Positions 1 to 11,696 are shown, numbered from the stretch's first letter. The stretch is DNA of 64,000 bases from Imbricaverruca yamaguchii (GCA_034440575.1 JAOTOL010001626.1:586001-650000), one strand, 5' to 3'. The notes: generated from the sequence alone by a model not told the origin. Numbers and translations: made by a program.

Positions 1-831
1 ACTCACTCTAAAACTATAAGAATGGAATTTGTGGCACTTCGGCGGTTTCGCATATTAATTGGCAATCACTGGTCTAAATGATTTGCCCAACAGAACGGAG
101 TACCGCAGTGGATCGTTGTTAGCGTACCCCTGCTCGGCATTGTGATGCATGCCATCGATGATGCCGCTCCGCACAATATTGAATTTTAACTCTTCATGGC
201 TTAATTTGCCATTTGGTGTTGAACTCCACTATTTCAAGACAGCAGATTGGGCTACGCGTGCTAGGGGTGGTGGATCATTTCAAATTGTTGAAACCCGGTG
301 TGTGTTCATCAATTGCCAGAAGGTACACCGAATTTCTAGCCGATGGAAATTGTTCAGAAATTATCTCAGAGCATTTCTTAGGCGAGAGGACTTGCACGAC
401 ACTGCGAGGGTTAAAGGACTCATGATGTGTTGTGGATATGTTTTGCCCTTCGCGATGTGGAAATTATAATATATTGAATTATTGTGTCCGATTACGAAGA
501 AAGCAAATTCTTGTAAGTTTACTTAATGGGTAAATTGATACGACTGTGGGGGCAGCGTGATGTGTGCAAGCTGTGGTGCCGCGATAGGGCTGACCAAACC
601 CACGGGGAGTGTGAAATGCAACGTCTCTTCTACATTGCCAGTTGCAATAACTTCTGGGAGGCTCGGAGTTAAAGCTACTATCTACGCAGTGCCTGCATCA
701 TTGAGTTAATTACCACCCATGTACGCGTTAGCAAACGGAAGGGGCATTTGCTCATCCATTCGAGTTTTCTTCTGAATATCTTCAAAGGAAGAACGCAGCA
801 TTGTCACCGGTCATTGTCACGAGACCGCATT
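1..831. other. Intronic/intergenic sequence, no gene seen
   Basis: I see no finger cassette, conserved ORF or clear repeat here. The longest open frame (149-469) has no recognisable domain and no splice context. The last 13 bases are the left target duplication of the SINE that follows. Confidence 0.5.
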
Positions 832-989
832 AGGGGACGAGTAGCCTAAGGGTGAGTTGCCCGTCTTACAAAAGGTTGTGGGTTCGAGTCTCACCTGTCG
901 CTACTCTTCGCCCGCGGCCAATCGGCGTGAGAGATTCGCGACGATACATGTCTCAACGGTCGATGTGTCGCAAAACCAATCACCAACCA
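832..989 (+). mobile_element. tRNA-headed SINE, family A (copy 1)
   Basis: Contains a B-box-like GGTTCGAGTCTC, then a shared body (CTGTCGCTACTCTTCGCCCG, CCAATCGGCGTGAGAGATT) and a tail GGTCGATGTGTCGCAAAACC with CCAACC at the end. Flanked by the 13-bp duplication ACGAGACCGCATT at 819-831 and 990-1002, so it is a bona fide retroposed copy. The same family is seen at 21.9, 44.1 and 63.8 kb. Confidence 0.85.
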
Positions 990-1479
990 ACGAGACCGCA
1001 TTGTCACCAGTCGACCGCGATCGCTTCATGTTGCTTTGATGTAGATATCCACTAGTTTTTGGGCATGCGGGGATCATCTGCGTTAACCTACCCCTATATT
1101 TTTAATGCTATTTTTCAAGGTGAATGGCTATAGTGGTGAATGGTAATTCCACACGTGCCATGATGTCATGGTTGGTTGGTTAATTTAGTGGTGCGTTAGT
1201 CATTCAACGTTCGCGATACACTGAATGCAGTGGAGGCTGCACCTAGTAGCATTAAACAAATCTGGAAAAGCTAATTCTCTGGAACTATGTATCCCTATAT
1301 TTATTCGCTTGCGTGCACACGAAGCTTCAGTAAATTGTATTTGTTGATATTTGGAGGTTGGCCCTCAGCCACCCATACTATGTCCGCGTCTACATGTGAT
1401 GAAATCGACTTCAGAAATAGTCTTGGTGTCCTGTGTTGTTTTGCAGAGAATGCACTTAAATTTTGACAGCTCTGAATCA

Positions 1480-1529
1480 TGGGCCGTAAATGACCACAGG
1501 AGTCGACGCGCCTTAAAACCCAAATTATC
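1480..1529 (+). mobile_element. Micro-SINE copy (~50 bp)
   Basis: Begins TGGGCCGTAAATGACC, continues GAGTCGACGCGCC, and ends TTAAAACCCAAATTATC, matching the ~53-bp short element found throughout the window. No clear target duplication is visible. It abuts a partial reverse copy of the TTAA MITE. Confidence 0.6.
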
Positions 1530-1875
1530 GACCTTTTCGCGGATAGTGGACGAACGGCGCGCGGCACGCGCCCAAATTTGGGATACTTTTTCCCACATCA
1601 ATTTGGCATGCTGTTTCAAAATTTTGAAGTCAGGGCATCTAGGGTTAACGAGTTAGTCAAGGTCAAGTGTGGTCACCTCCAGAAAAGTTCAACCAGTCGT
1701 CACGCTTTAACGGATACAGATGTTTTAATAAACTTTCAGCGTTTGCTTATCTTTAGGGATGCAACAAAGCGTACGGGTGAAATTTTTCTTCTTTTTTTCG
1801 TTTTGACTACATACATTTTGCGTCTTTACCAAATGCCAAATTCGAGCGATCTGGGCGCTCTTGGGAGTTCTGAAA
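1530..1875 (-). mobile_element. Partial reverse copy of the TTAA MITE family
   Basis: Reverse complement matches the 3' half of the elements at 20.5-21.3 and 44.3-46.0 kb: the GGAGGTGACC block, AGATAAGCAAACGCTGAAAG, and the GCGCGCCGTTCGTCCAC segment. The terminal TTAA end is missing, so this is a fragment. ORFs on either strand here are shadows of the repeat. Confidence 0.6.
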
Positions 1876-2225
1876 AGAAAAAAACAATCGCCTACCACGA
1901 ACATTGATTTTGGTTTGGCCTTTCGCGTTCATGTGTTGTTCACGATAATTGGGCTGAATGAGTATCAGTTGGTCTGGGTGGCCGGCATTTGATACGATCA
2001 TACAGTAGGAAACATTTTCCACAATATCCAGCCAACTTGCACATGTCGCCATCGAAAAATACGTAGTGTTTACGATCTATGCCTATCGCCATGTGTAGTT
2101 CATTTTTTTGGGCTCGTATCCCGCTAGGATTGGGTGGCTAAAAGCCATAATATAGCATCATTTGCCACTTGCGATTGCTGTTCGTCCCAGACAGCTTAAT
2201 GACTCACTTTTGCCCATCGTTTCAG

Positions 2226-2509
2226 ATACACTGCGTCTGCTTCCATGGCTCACCAACGCCACAAAAGTAGGGACTAGTTTCAAGTGCCGTCATTGTAGCA
2301 GGTCTTATACGCACTCGTCAGGATTGATCAACCACATGGAAATGCATCGTGGGGAGACGACATGTCCCACGTGTTTGCGTGCTTTCGCCACCAAAGGGTC
2401 ATTGAAGATTCATCTTAAAAATGTGCACAACACAGGAGACCAGCGAAAAACAACTACAGTGAACGTATGGAGGCATGACGAACCCGAACACGGGCAAGGA
2501 ACCACGTAA
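2226..2509 (+). CDS. Alternative terminal exon 1: two C2H2 fingers
   Basis: The exon starts after TTTCAG at 2220-2225 and is read from the second base of a codon. It gives about 94 residues. Finger 1 has Cys 21 and 24, His 37 and 41; a five-residue RGETT linker leads to finger 2 with Cys 47 and 50, His 63 and 68. A polar, uncharged-to-basic tail of about 25 residues (to 2509) follows. It lacks the WYPGK lead-in found in most later cassettes and has a Tyr-Thr-His finger 1, so it is one of the divergent members. Finger 2 helix contacts read T/G/S/I at positions -1, 2, 3 and 6. Likely role, inferred from the layout: the DNA-binding end of one isoform of an arthropod BTB-zinc-finger type regulator. 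Confidence 0.85.
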
Positions 2510-3361
2510 CATATCGTGTTTTGCGCTTTAAGCATCATTGCTGCCATGTGCAGTGAGCGGACACACCTTTCAGCGGTTATCTGCGGCAAGTTTGCATGTT
2601 GCTGATGACCGTGCCTGCCTTGTTGCCCGGCTGGAACTGGTGCTGGTTACCAATGATTCTTGGATCGAGAGTGCGGCAACGTACCACGGACTGCCAATAG
2701 TTGTGCAGGTGCCGTACATACATTTCTAGTGAAATACGAATGAGTTGGCCATGTGAAGTGACAGATGAAAAGATCCCACATTGCTGTACGCTGAGGAATT
2801 GTGTCAACACAATGTTCTCCATGAGGATCGTATAGTGACTGTCATACCTTCCAGAACATTCTTCACCTATGATGCCGTCGTCATTGCGCGATTAGTTACC
2901 TGAGAATCGTCGAACTTGACGCTATTACGTGCAGTTTGTCACATGTGAGTTTTCACAGTCTCTGTGAGCTCTTCGTTGATGGGCTCCGCTCAGGCCTTCA
3001 GTCATTTTAAGCTTTTCAGAAGACGGTGTAGTGTGATGGTTAACGGTTGGGATCGCTCACAATGTCTGCTGGCTGGACGCGATGCTTACATGGCGCGAAG
3101 CGACGTTGAGAGCGAATCATTCTGCTTCAATGCGCTCGTATGCCACAGTAATCGTTTTTTTCTTGGAATACACTAAGAAAGCCGGATTGACCGCACGTGT
3201 TGGAAGCACTCTTTTCGACCTCGGCATCCATTTTTGTTCATCTCTGGGCTTGTGGTACGGGTTTCAGCCCAATTAAACATTCCATTCCATATGTGAAGTC
3301 AGGTTAGCCCGAAAAGCGAAGCGTAGACCGACATAGTGTCGGAAGAAGACAACATTGGGGG

Positions 3362-3522
3362 CGTGGGCCGTGTCGCGCTGAGCAAGTCGATGACATTTCG
3401 ACCCACGATTGTAAAATCGTGGGTTCGAATCGCAGCTGGGAGGGAGCACAGAGCCCACCCGTAACCGATCGGTGCGAGAGTTTGGCGACGCTCTGATGAC
3501 TTGAATGCGTCGCAAAGGCGCC
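3362..3522 (+). mobile_element. tRNA-headed SINE, family B-like
   Basis: Has ATCGTGGGTTCGAATC (B box), CCACCCGTAACCGATCGG, GTTTGGCGACGC and a GAATGCGTCGCAAA tail, equivalent to the bodies of the SINEs at 28.5 and 42.9 kb. The tRNA-like head is degenerate (GGCCGTGTCGCGCTGAGCAA). Confidence 0.65.
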
Positions 3523-3570
3523 TAAGATTTGATGCGCTGGCCAGGGCAAGGACAGGAGGAAAACTATTGG

Positions 3571-3608
3571 CCCCGTGCTCTTGGCCCAGCCGTGCCAAGA
3601 GCACGGGG
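3571..3608. repeat. Perfect 15-bp hairpin, 8-nt loop
   Basis: CCCCGTGCTCTTGGC (3571-3585) is followed after 8 nt by its exact reverse complement (3594-3608). A G-T and a G-C pair can extend it outward. It lies about 50 bp after a SINE and is not part of a cassette. Confidence 0.8.
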
Positions 3609-4089
3609 TCTGGCGAGCACGGTCGCCAGATCCGTGGACGTGCCGTAACTGCTGTCTGTAAATTTGTCGGGCTTGGCACTGGGTCGCTTCAAGCGGCGTA
3701 GGCGGTGCATTGCACGGGACAGGAAGTGGCATACCAACCTTGATTGAAAGCAACCTTGCGAGCGTGCCACTGGAGACATTGGGATGGAAGGCAATAATAA
3801 TGTATCTACGAGCTTAAGAGGAGGCAACATGCAGTAAAGAATTGAGCATTGAGTCGCTGGACCATCAAAAAGTAACTGACTTTAAATTCCTGCCGCTGGA
3901 TCCGCTTTGGTCTGGTCGTGTTGTTTTGCGTCGGTCGGGTCGTGTGTCGCGTCAGGTTGGGGTAGGCCGTGTTGTGGCAGATTGCTCGTATGCAATTTGC
4001 TCGTAGCTACAGAAAAGGCGAAGTACTGCAAACCGCACCTCCGCATTTGGCGTCCCTTGGTTTTCCAGTGGGTTTCACAATATTGTTGC

Positions 4090-4139
4090 ACGTCATTAAC
4101 CGTGAATGTGCATAAAATGCGTCGTGAACCACCCGATAA
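4090..4139 (+). mobile_element. 5'-truncated SINE, family C, 50 bp
   Basis: Matches only the last ~50 bp of the Ser/Leu-tRNA-like SINE at 48.65 kb (GAATGTGCATAAAATGCGTC, CACCCGATAAA). Flanked by ACAATATTGTTGC (4077-4089) and ACAACATTGTTGC (4140-4152), a 13-bp target duplication with one mismatch. Confidence 0.75.
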
Positions 4140-4392
4140 ACAACATTGTTGCTGTCAACATGCTCACATTGTTGCTGAACATCTGGCAGACATATTGAAA
4201 ATAACACATTGTGAACGGCAGGTTTATGCGTCTTACCCAAAATTTGTCGAAACATGGTCCAGTACTGATGGGGTCATGCGAGTAAATCACAGCAAACGTG
4301 GCTGTCGGAAATGCACCGATGAAGACTGCTGCAGTAGACGCCGGTGAGCCGCCAGCGCACATGCACCGCATTGACTCGCCGCCCATTTTCAG

Positions 4393-4622
4393 ATCGCTGC
4401 TACTCAGCGAAGTTCTCGTCCGGGCATCACAGTGCCTCTAGTCTCGGAGCCGTTTGCTCGATATGCGGCAAGCATTTCCGCTGGCCACAGGGTCTGTGGA
4501 ATCACATGGAACTTCACCGAGGCCTCACTACTTGCAGCATATGCCAAAAGAGTTTTTCAACACGCCATAATCTTCGTCTGCATATCAAAAGAATGCACCC
4601 ACCTGTGGAGCCACCAAACTGA
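4393..4622 (+). CDS. Alternative terminal exon 2: two C2H2 fingers
   Basis: Follows CATTTTCAG (4384-4392) in the same phase as the other cassettes and gives about 76 residues. Finger 1 has Cys 22/25 and His 38/42; finger 2 has Cys 48/51 and His 64/69. The linker is RGLTT rather than RGETT, the only cassette with this change. There is no WYPGK lead-in; a Ser-rich 20-residue stretch takes its place. Finger 1 carries the FRWPQGLWNH helix, unlike the YSTYR type of the right half. It ends PPVEPPN before a TGA. An AATAAA follows 140 bp downstream. Confidence 0.85.
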
Positions 4623-4762
4623 TCTAGTAGGTGCACCAGGGGCGAGTTCCATCCAAAACGCTTCACCGATATTCAATGCCATTATAGTACCCGTATTTGG
4701 GTGGGGTGGGGGTGCGGGCGATATCGGCATCACAGGTTCCTCATGTCCACGCCATACATAAT

Positions 4763-4768
4763 AATAAA
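4763..4768 (+). promoter_or_regulatory. Candidate polyadenylation signal for exon 2
   Basis: AATAAA 140 bp after the exon 2 stop. Position and strand fit a terminal exon; no transcript evidence is available. Confidence 0.4.
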
Positions 4769-6470
4769 ATTGAGTGCATGACTGAAAATCGGAGGTTGAA
4801 GTGCCCGTTCACAGCCCACTTTTCCGTGTGTTAGGAGCGCGAGGTTGGATCAAGAGGTGGTCATTTTTGGTGATATCGGGGAGTAGTTTCGACCCCACAC
4901 AATTGCTCTGAGATAACTTCCCTTAGCTATTCACATTGCGTAACGTAGCGTACATTCCGCAAATTGAGGAGCGCACTTCGTGTACAATTAGTCTTGCATG
5001 CTCCAGTCTTTTGGGATACCAGACCTAGAGCGGGCCAGCCAAGTCACTACCTAATATTCGTGCGGTTTTTAGAAACACGTCGCAACATTTGTCACTAGCA
5101 AGGCGGATGCGATGCATTCCAAATCGAAATGAGTACATATAAATGATGGAAGATAAATGCAAAAATACAAAATGTGTTCCGGGTTCAGGTCGGTATGTGG
5201 AATGAAGCGTGTTTGTGTATGGCTTCTTAGCTGAATATGTGTTCGAAAAACCTAAATGCATCTGGTGACCAATGGCATTCAAAGCTTCAGGTCAATGTTT
5301 GGTCAAGGTACTGAAACACCTGATATTTACGAGGACATATATATTGCGGGCGCTCTTAAATCTTATACAAATTATTGCGAATATAAATGTTTTTCTCTAG
5401 GATAATGTTAAGTGGCAATTTCATTTGTGATGTGACTGGGGTTCACAAATTCGATTTGGAGGCAGTGGGTAAAAATATTCAGAGTAAACATATGTCATAA
5501 TATTTTTCGAAGTTTCCCAGAAAAAAGAGTCGAAAACGTTTGGTTTCGGCTTAGTGCTACCATTTTCGTTTGTTTCTCTTATATTTTCCTTAACACCATT
5601 TGCTACGAAAATTGCTATACTGAACAGCTTGTGACATTTGCAGGTATTTAACCTTGATGGAATAGGTAACGTTGGCCTTTGCATATGCCATCTGTGTTAG
5701 ACGAAGTCTCCAGTCTGCATATCATTAATATTGAGGAAAAATTGCATCTATTCTACGATCTTTGAACTGATCTGCAAGGTGAGCCGAAAATGAGATACAG
5801 ATGTTCAGTGTAATTTTGAAAGTCCAAGAGTGAAGCGGCACCATGCCAATTGCCGCATCTGTGTTCTTAGAAGAAAAAATGACTGAGAATGGGTCAAATA
5901 ACTCTACAAAAGTAGGAACCGAGCAGACCTGATGTGCTATTTTCATTACAAGGGCGAACACTAAGCAGGTCTTCTGATGAGCCAGGTCACAAGAGCGAAA
6001 ACCAAGAGGCCTTCTAGTGTATACATGAGACAAATGCGTGGTAACTGCGAGACAACGCCCGCTCGGCATGACCGTCAGACTTCTTTTTTTCCCTGTGTTT
6101 CAAGTTTTCCTTCTTGACTGAAAGATATACCCCGGAAATTGTATTTCTTACACTGTCATTGCAACGTTTCCTTTTAACTTCTCGTATTCATTGTACCAAT
6201 AGATGGTTTTGTGGCGACACTTGGCCACGCCACCAGAGGAGGCAAGGCGCGCCGCCAGCGCTACCACCGTGCAATGTCAACTGTATGATGCCCGATACAG
6301 TGTGCATCCGTTTCGCTCATCCAGTGCCTTCAGTTGTGCACTACGTGGACGTATATACATAGAGAATAGTGAACATAGAAACATTGCTCTTTGATTCCTT
6401 TTCGTGGGGGAGGAGAACTCGGTCATTTGCCCCGTGTTCTTTTCGCATGAAAAGATTTGATTTTGAGATG
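4769..6470. other. Spacer, nothing recognised
   Basis: AT-rich unique-looking sequence. Open frames here are short and lack domains, splice-phase consistency or repeats. Confidence 0.4.
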
Positions 6471-6479
6471 CGTGACCAC

Positions 6480-6617
6480 CCGCACTATTCACCCTTGCCA
6501 CTTATAACGATGCGTGCCACCCCAGCATTGCATTCATATCTGATCCAGTGTGCAGGCGAATTTTCATTGCCGAAAAAACATGCTCGACATATGCGCCAAG
6601 CACATGGAAATGCATAG
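6480..6617 (+). pseudogene. Probable relic of a zinc-finger cassette
   Basis: In one frame the last ~22 residues before a TAG read C-x12-H-x4-H with F-S-x2-K and RHMRQAH, exactly the spacing of finger 2 in the array. The first Cys of the pair is replaced (Leu at that position), the HRGET linker is lost and no finger 1 can be read. I infer a decayed cassette; chance resemblance of a short motif cannot be excluded. It lies between live cassettes at 4.4 and 8.0 kb, where one would be expected. Confidence 0.35.
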
Positions 6618-6624
6618 TTATCGC

Positions 6625-6800
6625 ATAAATGTTTGTGAATCCAACCACGTTCTTGGGTTCGTAAACACATTTTGGTGTAATGCAACATTCTTGGGTCCTC
6701 AAACACATTTGGGTGCAATGCAACATGGTTTGGTTCACAAACACACCTGGGTGTGAACATGCTTGGGCTCGTGAACACACCTGAGTACAGTGCAACATGC
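6625..6800 (+). repeat. Degenerate ~40-bp tandem repeat
   Basis: Four to five units built on AACACAYYTKGGTGYAATGC and CAACATGCTTGGG-like blocks, starting directly after the relic. Units are diverged and of uneven length. Confidence 0.7.
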
Positions 6801-7204
6801 TCAGTGTATGTTATGCTACTTCATAGTTTTATGTTCTATCTCGTTTATGTTGCGCGATGTTTTCATGGCAAGTACGCAACAAGGAGTTGGTTGATTATGA
6901 CGTCATATGTACAGATACTTCCCTGTTTTATTGTCGGCTGTAGTGATTGGAGGCATGTTTTGGTTCTGCCATGCGTTTCTTTTATCAGATATTTATACGT
7001 TTATCATAATGCTAACTATAGGCAAGGTGGCCGAAGTATTTGCTGATTGTGTTAGACGTGATTGAAGTGTTGCAGAAGCCAATTAGGTTGCGAATGTTGT
7101 GGTTCTTATTTATTGTACTCAAACCTATAGCCCCTATATGATCACAAGTCCAACATACGGTAATACATATATAACCAATGTCGTTGATGCCCTCTAAACG
7201 CCAA

Positions 7205-7269
7205 ATATTTGTTTCTTTGTTTGTTATTTGGGCTTTAGGGCGTCTCGATCAGAATTGATCATTCGCGCT
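7205..7269 (-). mobile_element. Micro-SINE copy, reverse orientation
   Basis: Contains GTTATTTGGGCTTTAGGGCG, the reverse complement of the micro-SINE tail. Flanked by CTCTAAACGCCAA (7192-7204) and CACTAAACGCCAA (7270-7282), a 13-bp duplication with one mismatch. Confidence 0.75.
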
Positions 7270-7954
7270 CACTAAACGCCAACTAGCTAACAAACACGAT
7301 GATTCACACGTCTACATTTTCTTGCCATTAACCTTATGGGCAGGTATTATATGGCACCCAGACCTAATTACTCCAGGAATCATCCGAATCGAAATTGTTT
7401 GTCATACCGCCAGTATAACCTGACCATCTTATCTCCATCCCTGTTGTATAGCAGGATCTTCAGGTTGGGCGTTTTGATCGTTACTCGGTGGTGTGTATTG
7501 CGCGACGAAACAATCTGGTAAATACAGGCGGACGATCTAATGAATATCCTTTTTTTGTGAAGAAAACGAACGTGCGGTTTTCACTATCATTTAGCTATTT
7601 CTGTATATAACAGCATTTCTAACCCTATGTAGTGGCAGGGGAACGGGAGGTTCCTGGGATCGGCGTAGTCTACAGGGAGGTGCATTTTTTTCGCATTGAA
7701 TGAAGGCGTTCAAGATGGTTCCGATCACATATGCCAGATTAAGTTGGAATACACGAGTTGAGAGCGGAGTGGGACTAGTTTTTAGACAAATACTAGTCAT
7801 TAAAAATTGCCAAATTGGTTCCAAAATGCAGACGAGGACGCTCAAAAGAAAGCATCATCCCTCTTGGATGAATTGATCTCAGATTCGCAGTCTCCAGCTG
7901 CGCTCGTTCAGTTGAATGTTGTGTACTGCAGCGAAATGACGGTTGTGTTTTCAG

Positions 7955-8139
7955 GTGCCAATTGGTACCCAGGGAAGCCGTGTGATCTGTGCGGACGGCC
8001 TTTCTTCGCCCGGTCTACCTATAAACAGCACCACGCTCTGCACCGCGGCGAGACCACATGCAGGGTTTGCCACAAGCTTTTCAGCCAGAAACTCGGCCTC
8101 AAACGACACATGAAAAACGTGCACCACTGCGCTTTGTAA
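7955..8139 (+). CDS. Alternative terminal exon 3: two C2H2 fingers
   Basis: Acceptor GTTTTCAG ends at 7954. The exon gives about 61 residues and is the first with the lead-in NWYPGKP before finger 1. Finger 1: Cys 10/13, His 26/30, with FFARSTYKQH. Finger 2: Cys 36/39, His 52/57, with FSQKLGLKRH. The tail is only HCAL. Finger 1 ends GRPFF, a scaffold repeated at 13.2 and 23.3 kb. The frame stays open upstream to 7807, but no start codon context or conserved residues support coding there; the acceptor is the natural boundary. Confidence 0.9.
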
Positions 8140-9864
8140 GCTGCGGATGCGTCAGAACTAAAGGCCGATTGTTCATATAGTCCATTTGCACATATTTGGC
8201 CTGGTGTGGACAGCATTGGATCATGATGTGGATGATTGCTAGAACGTGTGATGTAGTCACCTGGTGATGTCATCGTTACCGACGGCGGTCTCGTGAGTTA
8301 CTCGTACGCGCACCTCTGCGCGAGAGCGCGTCCTACATGACATCCGGATTGAAAGCAATAATCAGGCACACTCATTGTGGGCAGCCACTGTAGCCGGGCG
8401 GGAGTATGGTCGGGTTTTTATCGAGGAGGCTGATTGTTAAAGGGAGCGGGACATTGGCAGTCGTCCAATGGTCAACCGGGGGACGATCTGTCATTGGCGG
8501 GACAATGTCACCTATGCCACTCCCCTCTCCTCTGCTGGCTGGACTCTTCGGCTACGGCTAACTTACTCGGATGGAGTTGCCCTCTTCTGTCATAACAAGG
8601 GACATTCACATAATTTTCTTCTTTTGGTGCGTTACACAAAGCTCGTTCACCGTTTAATGCCGATTTCAATGCAATTTTTTATTGGACGGCTGCGAATTTC
8701 GACGTGCTGGATCTGTCTCACCTGATACTCAGAAAAGCTTATGAAGTGTCTGATGTTTGCCTGTGGTTGTTGTAAGGTACACTACAAATCGCTTGGCTGA
8801 TGTCATAACTAGGTGTGGATGGGGCGGATAAAGTGATGGCGCATGCATGTGAACAAGTACATAATAGACGGCGTGCATGGATGAATATTTCCTGACAGTG
8901 AATCCGTTTGTCGAGATCGGCTATACAGTGCGGCATTTGCGGTTTTCCTATGCACGCTTTGTGCTGTTTCGCAACAGGCTCTCAGCAGCCAACCCAAGGT
9001 TGAACCATGACGAGCTCGTCGGTTATGATAGCGTCATGTTTTTAGCAAGCATGTTTGTCATTGTAAAGTTTCATCTTTTTTTTTCGTCTGCTGTGTGCTT
9101 TTTTATGTATTCGTTGAAAAATACACTGATGTCTTATGTCTCATTTGTTTTTACGTCCAGCCCTGATCTGCTTCAGTATGAAAGTATATGGGAGCAAATG
9201 TGTGCTTATCGTGCACCATGGCAGACGACACTACGATCATGAAGTTGATATGGCATGATTTGTGATCCGCCACGGTCTCAGAATATCCGACAGTGGCACA
9301 AGATACGCGGGACGTATGTGACCGCATGGGAAGGCCAAATCAGAAGCATTGTTTGGTCCTACTCTGAAAATCGCAACGGGGAATAGGTCGCCCATTTAGG
9401 GTATGAACTGGTTCATGTCCTAGGGCCTTTCCTTCCCAGATGCTTATTTAATGTTTCATGCTTGCAAAGGCACGGCATGAAACTTTAAGTGAAATCGGCG
9501 ATTTCCTGGTACGTGTTCCGCTATGATATTGACTGATGAGCCCTCAGGCGATCTGAATATCTCCTTTGTGCGTAATGCGTAGCTTTACTTTTTGTCAATT
9601 AGAGGAAAGGCAAGGTGATGCGGATTCCTTCCGTTGTGTGCGTGCGAGTACTCGATGATGGCGGGATATAGTTAGCGTTGTAATTTTATTATGCGTCACG
9701 TAGCCTGACGGCTGGTGCGCCTGTAAACCCCAACAATCGACCAAAAATTTGTCTTCATAATGCCGTGTGTGTTGTGACAACTAGTGCAGAATTAATCAGC
9801 ATGGATGCGTAGCAGGATGTGTGCCTATTGTCTTACACTAGTCAAGCAGGCTGTTCATTTTCAG
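8140..9864. other. Spacer, nothing recognised
   Basis: No cassette or clear repeat. The 121-codon open frame at 8877-9242 is hydrophobic and has no recognisable domain or splice site and is probably chance. Confidence 0.4.
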
Positions 9865-10049
9865 GTGACGATTGGAATCCCGGAAAGAAGTGCTGTATAT
9901 GCTTCCGGACATTCTCCTCTGTCTCAACGTATACGCATCACAAGGCAATGCATCGCGGGGAAACTACCTGTCCAATTTGTAGGAAGATATTGAGTCAGAA
10001 GGGGAGCCTCAGCAGGCACATGGCAAAACTCCATCCAGACTGCCTTTGA
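9865..10049 (+). CDS. Alternative terminal exon 4: two C2H2 fingers
   Basis: Acceptor CATTTTCAG ends at 9864; about 61 residues. Lead-in is DWNPGKK, with Asn for the usual Tyr. Finger 1 Cys-Cys-Ile-Cys has a third cysteine beside the ligand pair and a FSSVSTYTHH helix. Linker RGETT. Finger 2 starts its hydrophobic core with Leu (ILSQKGSLSRH) instead of Phe. The tail is PDCL. All eight zinc ligands are present with the array spacing. Confidence 0.88.
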
Positions 10050-11520
10050 TTCCTGACAAACATTTCTTGGTAAGAAAACTTTTAGTGACAGCAGACGAAT
10101 CGAAAATAGCAAGTGGTGCTGTTTGAATTTTTACCGCCGTTATCTTTTTATCCCACGATACCGCAATTATAAATGCATGCCAAGTATGTTTGTGAATTAT
10201 GTGGAATGAATTATGTGGGTGAATACGGTATCTCTACTTGCTTCTGCTCCACTACTTAGCTACAATATTTAAATAATTTGTCCTTTTTATAGAATTTGCA
10301 TGGCCTAGCACGGCTTGTGTTTCTTAAACTGTGCCGTCAGTGTTTGTACTTCTCATCGGAGGCGCATGGCTGGCGACCGCCATTTTGTTGGCACAGAGCA
10401 ATGGAGGCGCGGCACGGTGCGACCAATTGTGGCAAAAAAAAGGTGCATTTGGAAGGTGGGACGGCCGGGTTGGGTCGTTCGTACGAACTTGATTATACTA
10501 TCCTGGCTTCGCGTTCAATGCACTCCGGCTTCGCTTTCGTCAGTCACTTGATATAAATCCGGCGCAATCTTAGGCGTTAATGCTCTGCAATCCTCACTGG
10601 GCACTGGTGCGTTATGCAGCATGCTATTATTGTGGGGAAATGACAAATTAGCTCAGCTATCCAATGTAGTTTTTCTTGGAATTTTTGCCTTACCGTTTTC
10701 ATCGCCTTGGAGCAGATCAAGCAGTTGAATCAAGCGCGAAGGGCTACATGCGGCATTTTTTTAAATTGATGTTCTGTATTAGGTGTATGCTATCACACTA
10801 TATTTTTTTAATAGATCATGCTACGAAACGATAAATTTGTGCCACTATATTTCTTGATAACACATAGAAGGGACAGGTATTGGACGAAATCGCCAAGTAT
10901 GTCCACGTCGAAATGCCACGTCCCGCACATCTTTTTCTCATGTCTACTCTAGTATCACTAGCTAGTCTTGTCATGGAACCATACAAAGCATGGTTGGTAA
11001 ACAAAACAAAAAATGGTCTGAACTTGGATTTGTGGCATCTAGAGCTTCATCTGCTCCAGAAAATTATACCTTTTCTCATCTTCTGGGTGAATTTGGCAAT
11101 GAACCGCTGTATGATAATCTGTTCAGTGTTAACTGGAAAGTGCAAACTGATATTCTTTTGCCACACGTTTTGAGAATAATATCTTCATATTCGATTACAC
11201 CAATATTTTCCTCTGTGCATCCAACATTGCAAAGCACAAATCCCACTCTGATAAGTGTAGAGATGTGTTCATCCATTTTGTAGCCACACATGTGATAACA
11301 TTCTATCAAAATAGACATTAGAGCAAAACATGAGTAAGATGCACTCCGTGCCAAACATCAGTCAATGACTATTATCCGGACGAGATTCTTTATACCCATC
11401 CCGTAATGTAACATTTAGGTTTTTCCTCTATAGCAACCTCAAACATTGATTTGTGGTCATCAATTTTGGAAGTGATTACCTGTCAACGACATGCGTTCTA
11501 AATATCCGTTTTATTTTCAG
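10050..11520. other. Spacer, nothing recognised
   Basis: AT-rich sequence with no cassette or repeat I can name. Overlapping frames at 10.3-10.55 and 10.9-11.35 kb show no domain. Confidence 0.4.
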
Positions 11521-11696
11521 TGTGGTATCCCGGAAAACAGTGTGAGGTTTGTGGCCGCCCGTTCTACGCGTCTTCTTCGTACAGGAATCACAAAGCTCTA
11601 CATCGGGGTGAAACAACCTGTGAATTCTGTGGGAAAGTTTTTAGCCAGAAAGGCCACTTGAAGACGCATATTAAGAGGCACCATCCAGGTTCCTGA
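11521..11696 (+). CDS. Alternative terminal exon 5: two C2H2 fingers
   Basis: Follows TTTTATTTTCAG ending at 11520 and is read after two bases, like its neighbours. It has no ATG in frame, so a start-codon ORF search misses it. About 58 residues: WYPGKQ lead-in, finger 1 Cys 8/11 and His 24/28 with FYASSSYRNH, linker RGETT, finger 2 Cys 34/37 and His 50/55 with FSQKGHLKTH, tail PGS and TGA. It is the most compact cassette. The polypyrimidine tract is among the best in the array. Confidence 0.92.

Larger units (their letters stand above)
2510..4076. other. Spacer with one SINE, a hairpin and no further gene
   Basis: Apart from the tRNA-SINE at about 3362-3522 and the perfect hairpin at 3571-3608 (separate entries), I see no coding signal. 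Overlapping open frames at 3273-3830 on the minus strand run across the SINE and hairpin and have no domain. Confidence 0.5.

Noticed and set aside
3304..3830. Minus-strand genes of 126-149 codons
   Set aside because: Overlapping frames across a SINE and a GC-rich hairpin with no domain.
8877..9242. Membrane protein of 121 residues
   Set aside because: Hydrophobic only because of T-rich sequence; no homology recognised, no splice or promoter context.
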